This document shows, piece after piece, positions 8,594-18,828 of a stretch of 64,000 bases of DNA. The first letter of the stretch is position 1; the number at the start of each line of letters is the position of its first letter. The notes under the pieces are model-generated. The model saw nothing but the letters and a program-made list of their open reading frames with translations, searched no databases and was not told the DNA's origin. The DNA is taken from positions 33,876 to 97,875 of the forward strand of contig CAIUTB010000153.1 in the NCBI GenBank assembly GCA_903901975.1. Direction: 5' to 3'. A program made the position numbers and the translations under genes. The DNA is from an uncultured Bacteroidales bacterium (GTDB lineage: Bacteria > Bacteroidota > Bacteroidia > Bacteroidales > Paludibacteraceae).

Positions 8594-10282
8594 ATGAGAA
8601 ATATATTCTTTCTGGTTTTAATATTTTTTACTGCTACTGTTCAGGCTCAAACTCCAGCTTTCCCTACAGCTGAAGGCGATGGAATGTACACAACCGGTGG
8701 CCGTGGAGGTATAATTCTTTATGTAACCAAACTAACTGACGACGGAACTGTAGGAACATTACGTTGGGCGATTGAGCAATCCGGCGCTCGGACTATTATG
8801 TTTAAAGTGGCCGGTTTAATTCCTTTGACTTCCGAACTTCGAATAAAAAATGCCAATCTGACCATTGCCGGGCAAAGTGCTCCGGGTGATGGAATTTGTT
8901 TAAAAAATTATTCCGTTGTGCTTCAGGCAAATAATGTGATTATCCGTTTTATGCGGTTTAGAATGGGCGATGAAGCTGCCGAAGCGGACAAGCTTGCAGG
9001 TAATACTTCATATAGTTGGGATGGTGCTGATGCCATTTGGGGGCGTGATATGACTGATGTTATTATTGACCATTGTTCTATGAGTTGGAATATTGATGAA
9101 TGCTCATCTTTTTACGACAATAAACGTTTTACCTTGCAATGGTGCGTGATGGCTGAAAGTATGCGGAACTCTATTCATTCCAAAGGTGCACATGGCTATG
9201 GCGGAATCTGGGGTGGTGAACCTGCGACTTTTCATCATAATATCCTGGCTTTTCACGACAGCCGTAATCCGCGGTTCTGCGGAAGTCGTTATACCAACAG
9301 TGCCTCAACCGAACTCGTAAACTTTATAAACAATGTAATTTATAATTGGGGCTCAAATTCAGGTTATGCCGGCGAAGGTGGTCGATTTAATATGATCAAT
9401 AATTATTACCGTTCTGCTGCTGCAACAGGTTCAAGCGCAACCTACCGTATTTTTAGTCCGAATGGCGATACCGGAACGAATAGTCAGCCTGCAGGAGTTT
9501 GGGGAACATTTTATCTGAATGGAAATATCATGAAAAATTACCCGGCAGTTACTTCCAATAACTGGCTTGGTTTTCAGCCAAATAGTCTTGGCACGAAAAG
9601 CATAACCGATTTAGAATCAACTGTGCCATTTCCCGCACCAATAATTACAACTCAAACAGCTAACGATGCCTATACTTCTGTAACATCATATGCAGGCGCA
9701 AGCCTTAAGCGTGATGCTGTTGATGTCCGTGTGGCAAATAATATCCTGAACGGAACAGTTTCCTGTTCTGCCGGCAGCAACGGTAGTACGGGTGGATTTA
9801 TTGATTCGCAGAAAGATGTGGGTGGATGGCCAACATATACTTTCGAAGTGAATACAGTTCCTTTAGATACGGATAGTGATGGAATGCCCGACAGTTGGGA
9901 AACTGCTCATGGACTAAATCCGAATAATCCAGCTGATGGAATCACAACAACACTAGATGGGAAATATAGCAACGTGGAAATCTATCTGAATGAATTAGCA
10001 AAACCGGTTACCAATCTTCAAACCGGCTTATTTACACCCATTATTCCCAATTCAGCTATTATTACAGCGGTTTATTGTTCGAAATTACATCAAATCGAAA
10101 TTACATCACCGACAACTATGAACAGAATCTTGTTACGTGATTTGAGTGGACGATTGCTCAAAAGTATTCCCTGCGATACTCAAAAATTTAGTTTGGATGC
10201 TTCAGGCTTGTCGTCATCAATTTTTATTATTTCAGCAGTTGGCTCTGATTCAACTGTTTCCAGCATTAAAATTGTCATTTAA
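8594..10282 (+). CDS. Secreted pectate lyase (PL1-like) with Ca-binding motif and C-terminal sorting-like domain
   Basis: Cleaves pectate by beta-elimination. After a signal peptide (1-18), the N-terminus AFPTAEGDGMYTTGGRGG and the beta-helix with VIIDHCSMSW and HHNILAFHDSRNPRFCG match the PL1 pectate lyases of Bacteroidota; the SRNPR segment would carry the catalytic arginine. Near residue 430 is a DTDSDGMPDSWE thrombospondin type-3-like calcium motif. The last ~75 residues resemble a T9SS type A sorting domain (ITSPTTMNRILLRDLSGRLLKS, then FSLDASGLSSSIFIIS), though the usual NGxYxxKV ending is degenerate. It would therefore act outside the cell. Confidence 0.88.
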   Translation: MRNIFFLVLIFFTATVQAQTPAFPTAEGDGMYTTGGRGGIILYVTKLTDDGTVGTLRWAIEQSGARTIMFKVAGLIPLTSELRIKNANLTIAGQSAPGDGICLKNYSVVLQANNVIIRFMRFRMGDEAAEADKLAGNTSYSWDGADAIWGRDMTDVIIDHCSMSWNIDECSSFYDNKRFTLQWCVMAESMRNSIHSKGAHGYGGIWGGEPATFHHNILAFHDSRNPRFCGSRYTNSASTELVNFINNVIYNWGSNSGYAGEGGRFNMINNYYRSAAATGSSATYRIFSPNGDTGTNSQPAGVWGTFYLNGNIMKNYPAVTSNNWLGFQPNSLGTKSITDLESTVPFPAPIITTQTANDAYTSVTSYAGASLKRDAVDVRVANNILNGTVSCSAGSNGSTGGFIDSQKDVGGWPTYTFEVNTVPLDTDSDGMPDSWETAHGLNPNNPADGITTTLDGKYSNVEIYLNELAKPVTNLQTGLFTPIIPNSAIITAVYCSKLHQIEITSPTTMNRILLRDLSGRLLKSIPCDTQKFSLDASGLSSSIFIISAVGSDSTVSSIKIVI

Positions 10283-10291
10283 ACTTCGTGT

Positions 10292-11242
10292 ATGAAAAAA
10301 AACATATTGTTATTTGTGTTTGTTTTGATTGCCCGGTTTGGCTATTCACAACAACATTACGACATAATTGTTGACCGCAATGGAACCGGAAATTTCCGGA
10401 ATATTCAGCAAGCCATTGATTCAGTGCGTGCATTTAATCCAGCCGGAACAGTCAGCATTTTTATCAAAAAAGGGTTTTACAAAGAGAAACTGGAAATTCC
10501 CAGCTACGTTTGTAACGTGAGGCTGATAGGTGAAGACCGCGACCAAACCATTATTAATTACGACGACCACGCCAACATTCGCAAGATGGGGACTTTTAAA
10601 ACCTACACATTCAAAATTTGTGGAAATGATATCCGGCTCGAAAATCTGACAGTTGAAAATACGGCTGCACAAATGGGGCAAGCGGTTGCTTTGCATGTGG
10701 AAGGTGACCGGGCTGTGTTTTTGAACTGTCGTTTTCGGGGAAATCAGGATACAATTTATACCGGAAAACAAAATGCCCGTCAGTATTTTTTGAATTGCTC
10801 TATTGAAGGCACAACCGATTTTATTTTCGGACCATCGACAGCCTGGTTTGAAGGTTGTTCGATTCTTTGCAAGCGAAATTCGTATATTACTGCCGCCAGC
10901 ACGCCCGAGAATATTAAATACGGCTATATTTTGAATAACTGTAAAATAATGCTTGCCGATAGCGTAACAAATGAATACCTGGGTCGTCCGTGGAGAGCCT
11001 TTGCAATGACTTTATTTATGAATTGTCAATTACCAAAAGGAATTAGGCCTATTGGCTGGGACAACTGGAAAAATCCTGAAAATGAAAAGACTGCCCGCTA
11101 CATGGAATACAACAATACAGGCGAGGGTGCAGTCACTTCAGGACGTCTGGCATGGATTAAATTACTGACGAAAAAAGAGGCAGCCGAATTTACTGTTGAA
11201 AATGTATTGAAAGGCTACGATAACTGGAATCCGACAAAATAA
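10292..11242 (+). CDS. Pectin methylesterase, family CE8
   Basis: Removes methyl esters from homogalacturonan and so exposes it to the lyase and polygalacturonase of the same operon. The signal peptide (about 1-19) is followed by a right-handed beta-helix. Visible motifs: GQAVALHV, QDT with Asp153, DFIFG with Asp176, and LGRPW with Arg232; the two aspartates and the arginine are the CE8 catalytic set. At 316 residues it is a single-domain enzyme. It starts 9 bases after the PL1 stop. Confidence 0.95.
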   Translation: MKKNILLFVFVLIARFGYSQQHYDIIVDRNGTGNFRNIQQAIDSVRAFNPAGTVSIFIKKGFYKEKLEIPSYVCNVRLIGEDRDQTIINYDDHANIRKMGTFKTYTFKICGNDIRLENLTVENTAAQMGQAVALHVEGDRAVFLNCRFRGNQDTIYTGKQNARQYFLNCSIEGTTDFIFGPSTAWFEGCSILCKRNSYITAASTPENIKYGYILNNCKIMLADSVTNEYLGRPWRAFAMTLFMNCQLPKGIRPIGWDNWKNPENEKTARYMEYNNTGEGAVTSGRLAWIKLLTKKEAAEFTVENVLKGYDNWNPTK

Positions 11243-11275
11243 TTTACAATTTATTCATTTACAATTTACGATTTA

Positions 11276-12025
11276 ATGAAAGTAAGATTTATAATTTTAT
11301 TCATACTTGCATTTAGTTTTACACAGGCTAAAACACGTGTTTTTTCTATCGGCGATTCGACTATGGCCGATTACGATACCATCAAATACAGTGGCGCAAA
11401 CGAACAACGCGGTTGGTGTCAACTTTTTCCAAAGTTCCTGAATACCGATGTAACCCTGAAAAACGCTGCCAGAAACGGAAGAAGTTCGAAATCCTTTTAC
11501 AAAGAACTGTGGGTAAAACTCCGGAATGAGTTGAAGCCGGGTGACATCGTTTTCATTCAGTTTGGTCATAATGACGAAAAGCAAAACGGACTGGATACTG
11601 ACGAAAAAGATTCAACAGCACGCGGAACTGCTCCCTGGGGATTATTTCAGAAATACCTCAAACTTTATGTGAATGAAACCCGTGAACGTGGAGCAATTCC
11701 CGTACTGATTACACCGGTTGTGCGGCGATATTTCAAGGATGAAAAACTGACTCAGAAAGCTCAACATAATTTATCGGAAGTGCTTGGCGATTCAACGCTG
11801 AATTATGTGACAGCTATGAAAAGTGTAGCTCGTGAACTGAAAGTTCCATTAATTGACTTGACAGCTTCTACGAAAAAACTGCTTGAAAGCTATGGATCTG
11901 AGAAGTCAAAAGCTGTTTTGTATGTAAATTCGGATGACACGCACCTAAAGAAAGAAGGAGCATATCAGTTTGCTAAACTGGCTGCCAATGAGTTGAAAGA
12001 AAAGGGTATTTTGAAACTGAAATAA
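11276..12025 (+). CDS. Rhamnogalacturonan acetylesterase-like SGNH hydrolase (CE12)
   Basis: Deacetylates galacturonic acid in rhamnogalacturonan. A short signal peptide (1-18) precedes the GDSL block FSIGDSTMADYD with nucleophile Ser28. Then come NAARNGRSSKSF (oxyanion Gly/Asn), FGHND (Asn) and DDTHLKKEGA (catalytic Asp and His), the order expected for CE12. It ends the operon; the 33-base gap before it contains the TTTACAATTT-type low-complexity repeat also seen at the gldA 5' end. Confidence 0.9.
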   Translation: MKVRFIILFILAFSFTQAKTRVFSIGDSTMADYDTIKYSGANEQRGWCQLFPKFLNTDVTLKNAARNGRSSKSFYKELWVKLRNELKPGDIVFIQFGHNDEKQNGLDTDEKDSTARGTAPWGLFQKYLKLYVNETRERGAIPVLITPVVRRYFKDEKLTQKAQHNLSEVLGDSTLNYVTAMKSVARELKVPLIDLTASTKKLLESYGSEKSKAVLYVNSDDTHLKKEGAYQFAKLAANELKEKGILKLK

Positions 12026-12046
12026 TCAATTTCAAATCAGTTTATG

Positions 12047-12082
12047 AAAATTATCAGGCGAATCAAATCACCTGATAATTTT
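12047..12082. terminator. Bidirectional hairpin terminator between CE12 and the DUF5056-like gene
   Basis: Perfect 12-bp stem: AAAATTATCAGG (12047-12058) pairs with CCTGATAATTTT (12071-12082), 12-base loop, with T-rich sequence following in both directions. The right half lies inside the last codons of the convergent gene at 12063-12380. Confidence 0.85.
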
Positions 12083-12380
12083 TGTTTTGAGCCAGATAAT
12101 ATCCGGCAGTTCCCAGTAAAGGAAAGCAAGCAATACCAGCTAATAGATAATAATACGGAACAGACTTAAACAACAGAGAAATAGAATGTTCGAATAGTCC
12201 GCTTGTCAGTCCGAAGTAGGTAAAAATAGCCATTCCGAAAGCTGCAAAAACCCATACAATCCAGCTGCGGTCAGTTGTTTCAGGTAAGTTTCGCATCACA
12301 CGGTTCGAAAAACCGTTATCAGCAATTTCCTGTTTTTGTTCGCTGAAAAATTGTTTCAGCAGTTTATCGTTAGTTTCCAT
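12063..12380 (-). CDS. Small membrane protein after ECF sigma factor (DUF5056-like, possible anti-sigma)
   Basis: 105 residues with a soluble charged N-terminus (METNDKLLKQFFSEQKQEIADNGFSNRVMRNLP) and two hydrophobic stretches (about 41-61 and 77-96), so a small inner-membrane protein. The layout resembles Bacteroidales DUF5056 proteins found next to ECF sigma factors. Its start overlaps the sigma gene stop by 11 bases, which implies translational coupling. A role in holding or sensing for the sigma factor is inference from position; no zinc-binding anti-sigma motif is visible. Confidence 0.7.
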   Translation of the reverse strand: METNDKLLKQFFSEQKQEIADNGFSNRVMRNLPETTDRSWIVWVFAAFGMAIFTYFGLTSGLFEHSISLLFKSVPYYYLLAGIACFPLLGTAGYYLAQNKNYQVI

Positions 12381-12912
12381 ATCCTGCGTTTGTGAGATAC
12401 AAAGATAGTTTTTCTTTTCCTTTTAGAATGTATGTTTTCACAGTTCCAAGTGGACAATTCATTATTTTAGCAATTTCAGGGTGCGTTTTGTCTTCCATAT
12501 AAAACAATAACACGGCAGTTTGTTCTTCTTTCCTCAGAAATTGTATTGCTTTGTAAATATCCATCTTCTCAGCCGAGAATTCATTTTGCGTTTGATGCTG
12601 ACTATCAATTTCCCATTCGTTGATATCGGCATATTTTTTTTGCGCTCGTACCGAGTCGTAATATACATTGTAAGCAATGCGGTACAACCAGGTGGAAAAG
12701 CCTGAAATTCCTTTAAAAGCAGTGATATTAAGGTATGCTTTGATAAAGGTTTCCTGTGCCAGATCATCGCTTAGCGGGCCATCGCCTGCCGTCAGGTTCA
12801 GAAAGAACCGACGGATAGGCGATTGGTATTTGCAGGTTAGTTTATCGAAAGCTTTTTTGTCGCCAAGCAAAGCAACCTGTGTGACCCAGCGGATATCATC
12901 CGTGTTGCTCAT
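12370..12912 (-). CDS. ECF-type RNA polymerase sigma factor
   Basis: 180-residue sigma-70 family protein with the two ECF regions. Region 2 contains DDLAQETFIKAYLNI and FSTWLYRIAYNVYYD (core binding and -10 recognition). Region 4 ends in HPEIAKIMNCPLGTVKTYILKGKEKL, a helix-turn-helix for -35 recognition. It sits between two membrane-associated proteins in a tight operon (2 bases after the DUF6249 gene, 11-base overlap with the next), so it probably responds to an envelope signal. The target genes cannot be read from the window. Confidence 0.93.
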   Translation of the reverse strand: MSNTDDIRWVTQVALLGDKKAFDKLTCKYQSPIRRFFLNLTAGDGPLSDDLAQETFIKAYLNITAFKGISGFSTWLYRIAYNVYYDSVRAQKKYADINEWEIDSQHQTQNEFSAEKMDIYKAIQFLRKEEQTAVLLFYMEDKTHPEIAKIMNCPLGTVKTYILKGKEKLSLYLTNAGYGN

Positions 12913-12914
12913 GG

Positions 12915-13526
12915 TTATTCAGCGCTTGAATCTGATTTTGGCTTATCAAGAAAATGTACAATCAGGTAACCGGCGCCCACAAAGGCAGGTACTATTCCCA
13001 GTATCAAACCATTCTGTTTGTGCATGATAACAAAAGAAATTAAAACTGCCAGACCGACTGCAAGCCAAATAATACCTCGTTTCAGATTCGAAGCCGGATT
13101 TGCTTTTTTCGGTTCATCAAAGAAGTTTTCCGGAATGGTTTGTCCCATTTCAAGCGATTTAGTGTACAATTCGTACTTACGTTGAGATTCCTTGTTTTTG
13201 TGACGCACATTCACAACAATAATAGTTCCGACAAAAAGAAATGGTAATGCACAAATCAGAAAAATAATAAAGCTTGGTAAAGGCATTTCGGCATGTCTTT
13301 CAGCTTCAATCTTTTGTTTTTCAACTTCCTGCTCTCCTTTTTTAAGTTCAAGAAGTTGGTTGGGTGAAAGTTTCGACAACATAATCGAGTCTTTCTTCTG
13401 ATCCTGAATTTCTTTCGAAGTTTTCACAATTTCGTCTTTCAAACTATCCATATCGATAGTAGAAGCTGTTACATTAGCCCCGATAAATAATGTCAAAGCC
13501 AATAAAAATAATCCAATTCGTTTCAT
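12915..13526 (-). CDS. Membrane protein of DUF6249 type
   Basis: 203 residues: signal peptide or N-terminal membrane anchor (1-21), a charged, probably coiled-coil periplasmic segment (about 28-80, rich in K, E and Q), a transmembrane helix (about 85-108), a cytoplasmic stretch, and a second pair of hydrophobic segments (about 148-190). The arrangement matches Bacteroidales DUF6249 proteins that precede ECF sigma genes. No enzymatic motif. Leads the three-gene operon with the sigma factor, so a sensing role is plausible but unproven. Confidence 0.7.
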   Translation of the reverse strand: MKRIGLFLLALTLFIGANVTASTIDMDSLKDEIVKTSKEIQDQKKDSIMLSKLSPNQLLELKKGEQEVEKQKIEAERHAEMPLPSFIIFLICALPFLFVGTIIVVNVRHKNKESQRKYELYTKSLEMGQTIPENFFDEPKKANPASNLKRGIIWLAVGLAVLISFVIMHKQNGLILGIVPAFVGAGYLIVHFLDKPKSDSSAE

Positions 13527-13773
13527 AATCGTAAAATTTTAAGTGTAAAAATAATAATTGTTTTCTGATTAGACGCAATGAACATCCTGTTTGGATTTAA
13601 AACGAGTAAAAAAACCAACAATTAACACATAGTAGTGGTTTATGTGCTGTCAGTTGGTATATTGTACGATCTAAAAGTATATTCCTAAAGTTTATTATAG
13701 TTGGTCAACCTTTACCCTACTTATGGTATAAAAATCCCTGTTGAAAGGTATTTCAAAGACCTATCGAGATTTC

Positions 13774-13781
13774 TATCTTTG
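13774..13781 (+). promoter_or_regulatory. -7 box ahead of the RBBP9-type hydrolase
   Basis: TATCTTTG matches TAnnTTTG. It lies 19 bases before the ATG at 13801, so the longer frame starting at 13741 cannot be fully transcribed from it. This decides the start. Confidence 0.65.
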
Positions 13782-13800
13782 TAAAATAATTTACAAAGAT

Positions 13801-14328
13801 ATGACAAACTATTTTATAATTCCCGGTTATGGAGGATCAGGCGAAAGCCACTGGCAAAGCTGGCTTGAGAAATCGGGCGAAAATTTTCAACGGATTGTTC
13901 AAAAGGACTGGAATAATCCGAATATAGATGACTGGACTTCAACCCTTGATTACACCCTTGCTGAATATGAACATGAATCTGTTGTGCTGGTAGCGCATAG
14001 TCTGGGTTGTCTGATGGTGGCCGAATGGGCTAAGCGCTACAACCGAAATATTAAAGCAGCTTTGTTGGTTGCACCACCTGATACCGACCTGTTGCATGGA
14101 AAACTTCAGAAAAAGTTGTTTGCAGAAATTCCATTGAGCAAACTGAATTTTCGGACCAAACTTGTTGCCAGCACCAACGACCCCTGGGCTACTATCGAAA
14201 AAGCAGAATTCTATGCTCATAGTTGGGGCAGCGAATTGGTCAATATTGGTCAGGCAGGTCATATAAATGATCTGTCGGGTCATTATGAATGGAAGCAGGG
14301 GTTGGAATTGCTTTATTCGATGGATTAA
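13801..14328 (+). CDS. RBBP9/YdeN-family serine hydrolase
   Basis: Small cytoplasmic alpha/beta hydrolase of 175 residues. The N-terminus FIIPGYGGSGESHWQSWLE is the family signature, the nucleophile elbow is VAHSLGC, the acid is in ASTNDPW, and the catalytic histidine is in GQAGHINDLSGH. Family members are esterases or peptidases of mostly unknown substrate. The start at 13801 was chosen because the promoter box at 13774 lies inside the longer frame and because the family begins just before FIIPG. Single gene, closed by two strong hairpins. Confidence 0.88.
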   Translation: MTNYFIIPGYGGSGESHWQSWLEKSGENFQRIVQKDWNNPNIDDWTSTLDYTLAEYEHESVVLVAHSLGCLMVAEWAKRYNRNIKAALLVAPPDTDLLHGKLQKKLFAEIPLSKLNFRTKLVASTNDPWATIEKAEFYAHSWGSELVNIGQAGHINDLSGHYEWKQGLELLYSMD

Positions 14329-14357
14329 AAAACGGATTTTTATTAAATATTTAAACC

Positions 14358-14392
14358 ACAATAGAAACATAGTCAACCAATGTTTCTATTGT
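14358..14392. terminator. Hairpin terminator
   Basis: Perfect 13-bp stem (14358-14370 with 14380-14392; arms ACAATAGAAACAT and its complement), 9-base loop, A-rich before and T-rich after. Works for the hydrolase on the plus strand and possibly for metY on the minus strand. Confidence 0.85.
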
Positions 14393-14420
14393 AGTTTTAG
14401 TAATGAGTATGGTTTTGAAC

Positions 14421-14454
14421 AAAAATGCTCTCCAATCACTTGGGGAGCATTTTT
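14421..14454. terminator. Second hairpin terminator, convergent with metY
   Basis: Stem of 13 pairs (14421-14433 with 14442-14454, one G-U), GC core TGCTCTCC, 8-base loop, flanked by AAAAA and TTTTT, so it can act in both directions. It ends 28 bases before the metY stop. Confidence 0.85.
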
Positions 14455-14482
14455 CTACTAACTAAATACTAACAAAAGAAAA

Positions 14483-15913
<1,431 letters not shown>

Positions 15914-15928
15914 TTAAAAATACTTGGA

Positions 15929-15977
15929 GTAAGAGGCAAATGTCGCCTAATGAGACCAACATTTTGCTGCCTCTTAC
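15929..15977. repeat. Long inverted repeat between cysK and metY
   Basis: GTAAGAGGCA (15929-15938) pairs with TGCCTCTTAC (15968-15977), and inside it AAATGT (15938-15943) with ACATTT (15959-15964). On the minus strand the hairpin is followed by a TATTTTT run, so it may end the cysK transcript or act in the metY leader. It does not look like a known SAM riboswitch. Confidence 0.55.
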
Positions 15978-15979
15978 CT

Positions 15980-16018
15980 TTTGATGTTTACCGCTTACTG
16001 CTTAACGCTTACTGTTGT
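15980..16018. repeat. Low-complexity phrase repeat after cysK
   Basis: Three degenerate copies of a CCGCTTACTGCTTAACG-type phrase lie directly after the cysK stop. It is one of several such degenerate-word repeats found at gene ends in this window. Confidence 0.5.
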
Positions 16019-16966
16019 TTACAGTGGGTATTCTTCAAATGCGTAAAGCAAAGTTGAAAGATAACGTTCACCGGTGTCAGGTAGCAATGTGACAATGTTT
16101 TTACCTTTATTTTCGGGACGTTGAGCCAGGATAGTGGCTGCATAAGCTGCTGCTCCCGAAGAGATTCCTACTAACAATCCTTCTTGTTGTGCCAACTGAC
16201 GTGAAGTAAGGATAGCGTTATCGTTGCTCACCTGAAGAATTTCGTCAACGACATTCGGATCATAGTTTTTAGGAATAAATCCGGCACCGATACCCTGAAT
16301 TTTGTGAGGACCGGGACCTCCACCTGAAAGTACTGGAGAATCAGCAGGTTCAACTGCTACTATTTTAATGCCTGGATTTTTTGATTTCAGATAAGCACCT
16401 ACACCGCTGATAGTTCCACCTGTTCCCACACCGGCAACAAAAATGTCCACTTTGCCATCTGTATCGTTCCAAATTTCCTGACCGGTAGTTGTATTATGAA
16501 TTTTTGGATTAGAGGCATTTTCAAATTGTTGTGGAATATAAGAATCAGGATTTTCTTCATGCAGTTCAATAGCACGTGCAATGGCACCTTTCATCCCGTT
16601 CGCACCGGGAGTCAAAACCAGGTTTGCGCCAAGGGCTTTCAATAAGTTACGACGTTCCACGCTCATGGTCTCGGGCATGGTCAGTGTAAGTTTATATCCT
16701 TTTACGGCAGCTACCATTGCCAGACCAATACCGGTATTTCCGCTGGTAGGTTCAATAATTTCAACACCGGCTTTCAGAATTCCTGCTGCTTCAGCATCTT
16801 CAATCATGGCTAGGGCAATGCGTTCTTTCACGCAACCTGCAGGGTTAAACGATTCCAGTTTTACAATTACATTAGCTTCCAGTCCTTTGTTCGAAGCATA
16901 ATTTGAAAGTTGGAGCAATGGAGTATTTCCAATCAGTTCCGTGAGGTTTTTTGCAATCTTTGCCAT
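16019..16966 (-). CDS. cysK: Cysteine synthase A
   Basis: PLP-dependent O-acetylserine sulfhydrylase producing cysteine. Starts [20 protein letters not shown]; the PLP lysine is in [13 protein letters not shown], with Cys in place of the more usual Ser. [13 protein letters not shown] binds the substrate carboxylate, GTGGTISG the phosphate, and GISSGAA is present near the C-terminus. Length 315, normal. The longest frame reaches 17023, but a -7 box TATCTTTG on the minus strand (17009-17016) places the transcript start near 17002, so the 19 extra residues ([15 protein letters not shown]) are the untranslated leader. Upstream of metY on the same strand. Confidence 0.93.
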   Translation of the reverse strand: MAKIAKNLTELIGNTPLLQLSNYASNKGLEANVIVKLESFNPAGCVKERIALAMIEDAEAAGILKAGVEIIEPTSGNTGIGLAMVAAVKGYKLTLTMPETMSVERRNLLKALGANLVLTPGANGMKGAIARAIELHEENPDSYIPQQFENASNPKIHNTTTGQEIWNDTDGKVDIFVAGVGTGGTISGVGAYLKSKNPGIKIVAVEPADSPVLSGGGPGPHKIQGIGAGFIPKNYDPNVVDEILQVSNDNAILTSRQLAQQEGLLVGISSGAAAYAATILAQRPENKGKNIVTLLPDTGERYLSTLLYAFEEYPL

Positions 16967-17016
16967 GTTGTTTATTTGTTGATGTGATGATTTGGTGATT
17001 TGTTGCTGCAAAGATA
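16967..17016 (-). promoter_or_regulatory. cysK promoter and repeat-derived leader
   Basis: TATCTTTG (17009-17016, minus strand) is followed by a leader made almost entirely of degenerate AAATCACCAAATCATCACATC phrase units up to the cysK ATG. Confidence 0.6.
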
Positions 17017-17184
17017 GAGGCATTCGGCATTGCCCACAATCGCAATGATGGGGTATTTTTATATACCATGATTATGGTATTTGGTTGGAATGATTACAAA
17101 GCTATGTTTGTCAGCTGTTTGAAAATGAAAGAGCGGGTAGCAGAAGAATCCTGCCGGGCAGAAATATAAGCGGGCTGTAATTTT

Positions 17185-17250
17185 TTTGTCCGCAGATTAC
17201 GCTGATAAGCGCAGAATTATCTGCGAAAATCAGCGGAATCAGCGGGAAAT
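17185..17250. repeat. REP-like interrupted palindrome with CGCAGAT / AATCAGCG units
   Basis: Alternating units CCGCAGATTACGCTGAT, GCGCAGA, TATCTGCG, AATCAGCGG and AATCAGCGGG form several overlapping inverted repeats (for example CGCAGAT near 17191 with ATCTGCG near 17218). The type is widespread in Bacteroidota intergenic DNA. It lies between cysK and the oxidoreductase gene in a 330-base gap with nothing else recognised apart from the cysK promoter. Confidence 0.65.
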
Positions 17251-17295
17251 ATTTTCGTTTCCGAATAAATAAGAAATTTACGGAAAAACCTCTTT

Positions 17296-18336
17296 TCAGA
17301 TTTTTACTTTTACGGGTATACCGGTTCGGAGCGATTCGTCCATAGCTTGCATAACGGCCACAGTGCCAATTCCTTCTTTTAAATCGGGGTAAGCAGTCTG
17401 ACCGGAGTCAAGACAATCGGCAAAGTATTCGTAGTAATTCTGATACTCTCCTGCATGATGCGATTTTCCTTCAAAACGGAAATAATGTTTCAGCTTGTGG
17501 TCGAAAGTAATCAGTTTTTCTTCACCTGTTTTGGTCGTGATGGCATAGCGCAAATCCATATAATCACCCTGACTGCAACCTTCGGTGCCCCGTAAAATAC
17601 AGCTCATCTCGCTGTCACGTACAGTTGGTTGCACCGGACCTGAATACACACCACTTACCCTGGCAATGCGACCATCGGCTGCTTTCAGAATGAAATGCAT
17701 GGTATCCGCATTTTTCAGCCCGCCTGCTTTTCCGTTGGGACTCAACATGCCGTAACCCATCACTTCCACAATATCGGGCAAATACCAGCGAACCAGATCT
17801 ATCGGGTGACTCATGCCGCCATATAGCCATTTAAACGATTCTTCGAGCGACCAGCCTTTGCCCAGAAACCAGCGATGGTCGGCATGGTAATACGCTTCCA
17901 CGGTTACCAGTTCGCCAATTTCACCCGCTTCGTAGTCGGCACGCTGGCGTTTCATGGGTTCGAAAAAGCGACTGCTTTGTCCCACAAACACACGTTTACC
18001 GCTTTGCTCACAGAGCTCAATCAGTTCCTGCACGTGGCTCAGGTCGTCAATCAGTGGCTTGGTACAAACCACATGTTTGCCGGCCTGCAGCGCCATTTTA
18101 ATATGTTGGGCGTGAAATTTATCGGGGGTGTAAATGCCGATTACATCAATTTCGGGATCTTCCAGTAAATCCTCATAACGGGTGCTATAGTTATGAAAAT
18201 CAAATTCCTTTGCGCGTTGCTTGCAAAGGTTTTCGTTGAGATCGCAGATGGTTTTAAGTTCCCATTTGTCGCTTTGCAGAGCCGCCGACATGGTGCTGCG
18301 ACCTTCACCCAATCCTAATATTCCTAATTTATACAT
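17296..18336 (-). CDS. Gfo/Idh/MocA-family NAD(P)-dependent oxidoreductase
   Basis: 346-residue cytoplasmic dehydrogenase of unknown sugar or polyol substrate. N-terminal Rossmann fold with GILGLGEGRS, then IDVIGIYTPDKFHAQHIKMALQAGKHVVCTKPL, where TKPL is the variant of the family EKP motif. The C-terminal alpha/beta domain contains GGMSHPIDLVRWYLPD, holding the histidine that usually serves in catalysis. No signal peptide. Single gene on the minus strand with the mannan locus beginning divergently; a link to sugar metabolism is possible but not shown. Confidence 0.85.
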   Translation of the reverse strand: MYKLGILGLGEGRSTMSAALQSDKWELKTICDLNENLCKQRAKEFDFHNYSTRYEDLLEDPEIDVIGIYTPDKFHAQHIKMALQAGKHVVCTKPLIDDLSHVQELIELCEQSGKRVFVGQSSRFFEPMKRQRADYEAGEIGELVTVEAYYHADHRWFLGKGWSLEESFKWLYGGMSHPIDLVRWYLPDIVEVMGYGMLSPNGKAGGLKNADTMHFILKAADGRIARVSGVYSGPVQPTVRDSEMSCILRGTEGCSQGDYMDLRYAITTKTGEEKLITFDHKLKHYFRFEGKSHHAGEYQNYYEYFADCLDSGQTAYPDLKEGIGTVAVMQAMDESLRTGIPVKVKI

Positions 18337-18828
18337 TCTTGTTTTGTTTTTCCAATAAAGACATTTTTTATCCGAAATTGTACTCTTTGAAACAAATAGT
18401 CAGGGATTTCTTTGCTTACTTATGAAAATACCTTTCAATTATATTAGCAACAATGTCATATTACTTTCTGAGCCCCGCCTGATGGTCTATTAAACTATGG
18501 ACAGTCCCGATTCCCGGGATGTTGTATGCTCATTAGGCAGGAGCTGTTAAGAGTAAACAGTGCAAAACACCCGATTACCAATCAATCATATATATAAATG
18601 CGAAAACCTAGTTATACAATAAGAAAGACACTTCCAAAAGACTTTTTGATACATATAAGTGTTCAAAAAAGTATAATCATTTGACTGAATTTTGTAATAA
18701 ACAATGAAAAATCACATCTATTTTTGTAGCGTTGATTATTCAATGGAAAAATCATTGTTTATTCGGCATCATTTTAGCATATTAATGATCTGTTTCCATA
18801 GAATTCAAACAATTAAAATTAAAATCTT
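18337..18828. other. Divergent intergenic region ahead of the mannan locus
   Basis: About 490 bases with no gene. The right half holds the first copy of the 29-bp box and promoter (listed separately) and a 100-base untranslated leader. In the left half I saw no gene or repeat. Confidence 0.6.
18663..18726 (+). promoter_or_regulatory. 29-bp regulatory box plus -7 element, copy 1
   Basis: Box at 18663-18691, beginning TCAAAAAAGTATAATC and containing TTGACTGAATT. The -7 element TATTTTTG is at 18719-18726. The interval from the last box base to the first -7 base is 28, identical in all copies. Drives the first CBM-module gene. Confidence 0.75.

Noticed and set aside
12677..13027. 116-residue plus-strand frame across the sigma gene
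   Set aside because: Antisense to the sigma factor and DUF6249 genes, with no recognisable motif.
13741..13800. Upstream 20-residue extension of the RBBP9-type hydrolase
   Set aside because: The TATCTTTG promoter box lies inside it.
15929..15977. Possible SAM riboswitch ahead of metY
   Set aside because: The position fits, but the hairpin lacks the conserved core of the SAM-I or SAM-II classes as I know them; kept as a plain inverted repeat.
16967..17023. Upstream 19-residue extension of CysK
   Set aside because: The -7 box and the repeat-derived leader lie inside it; the family starts at [16 protein letters not shown].
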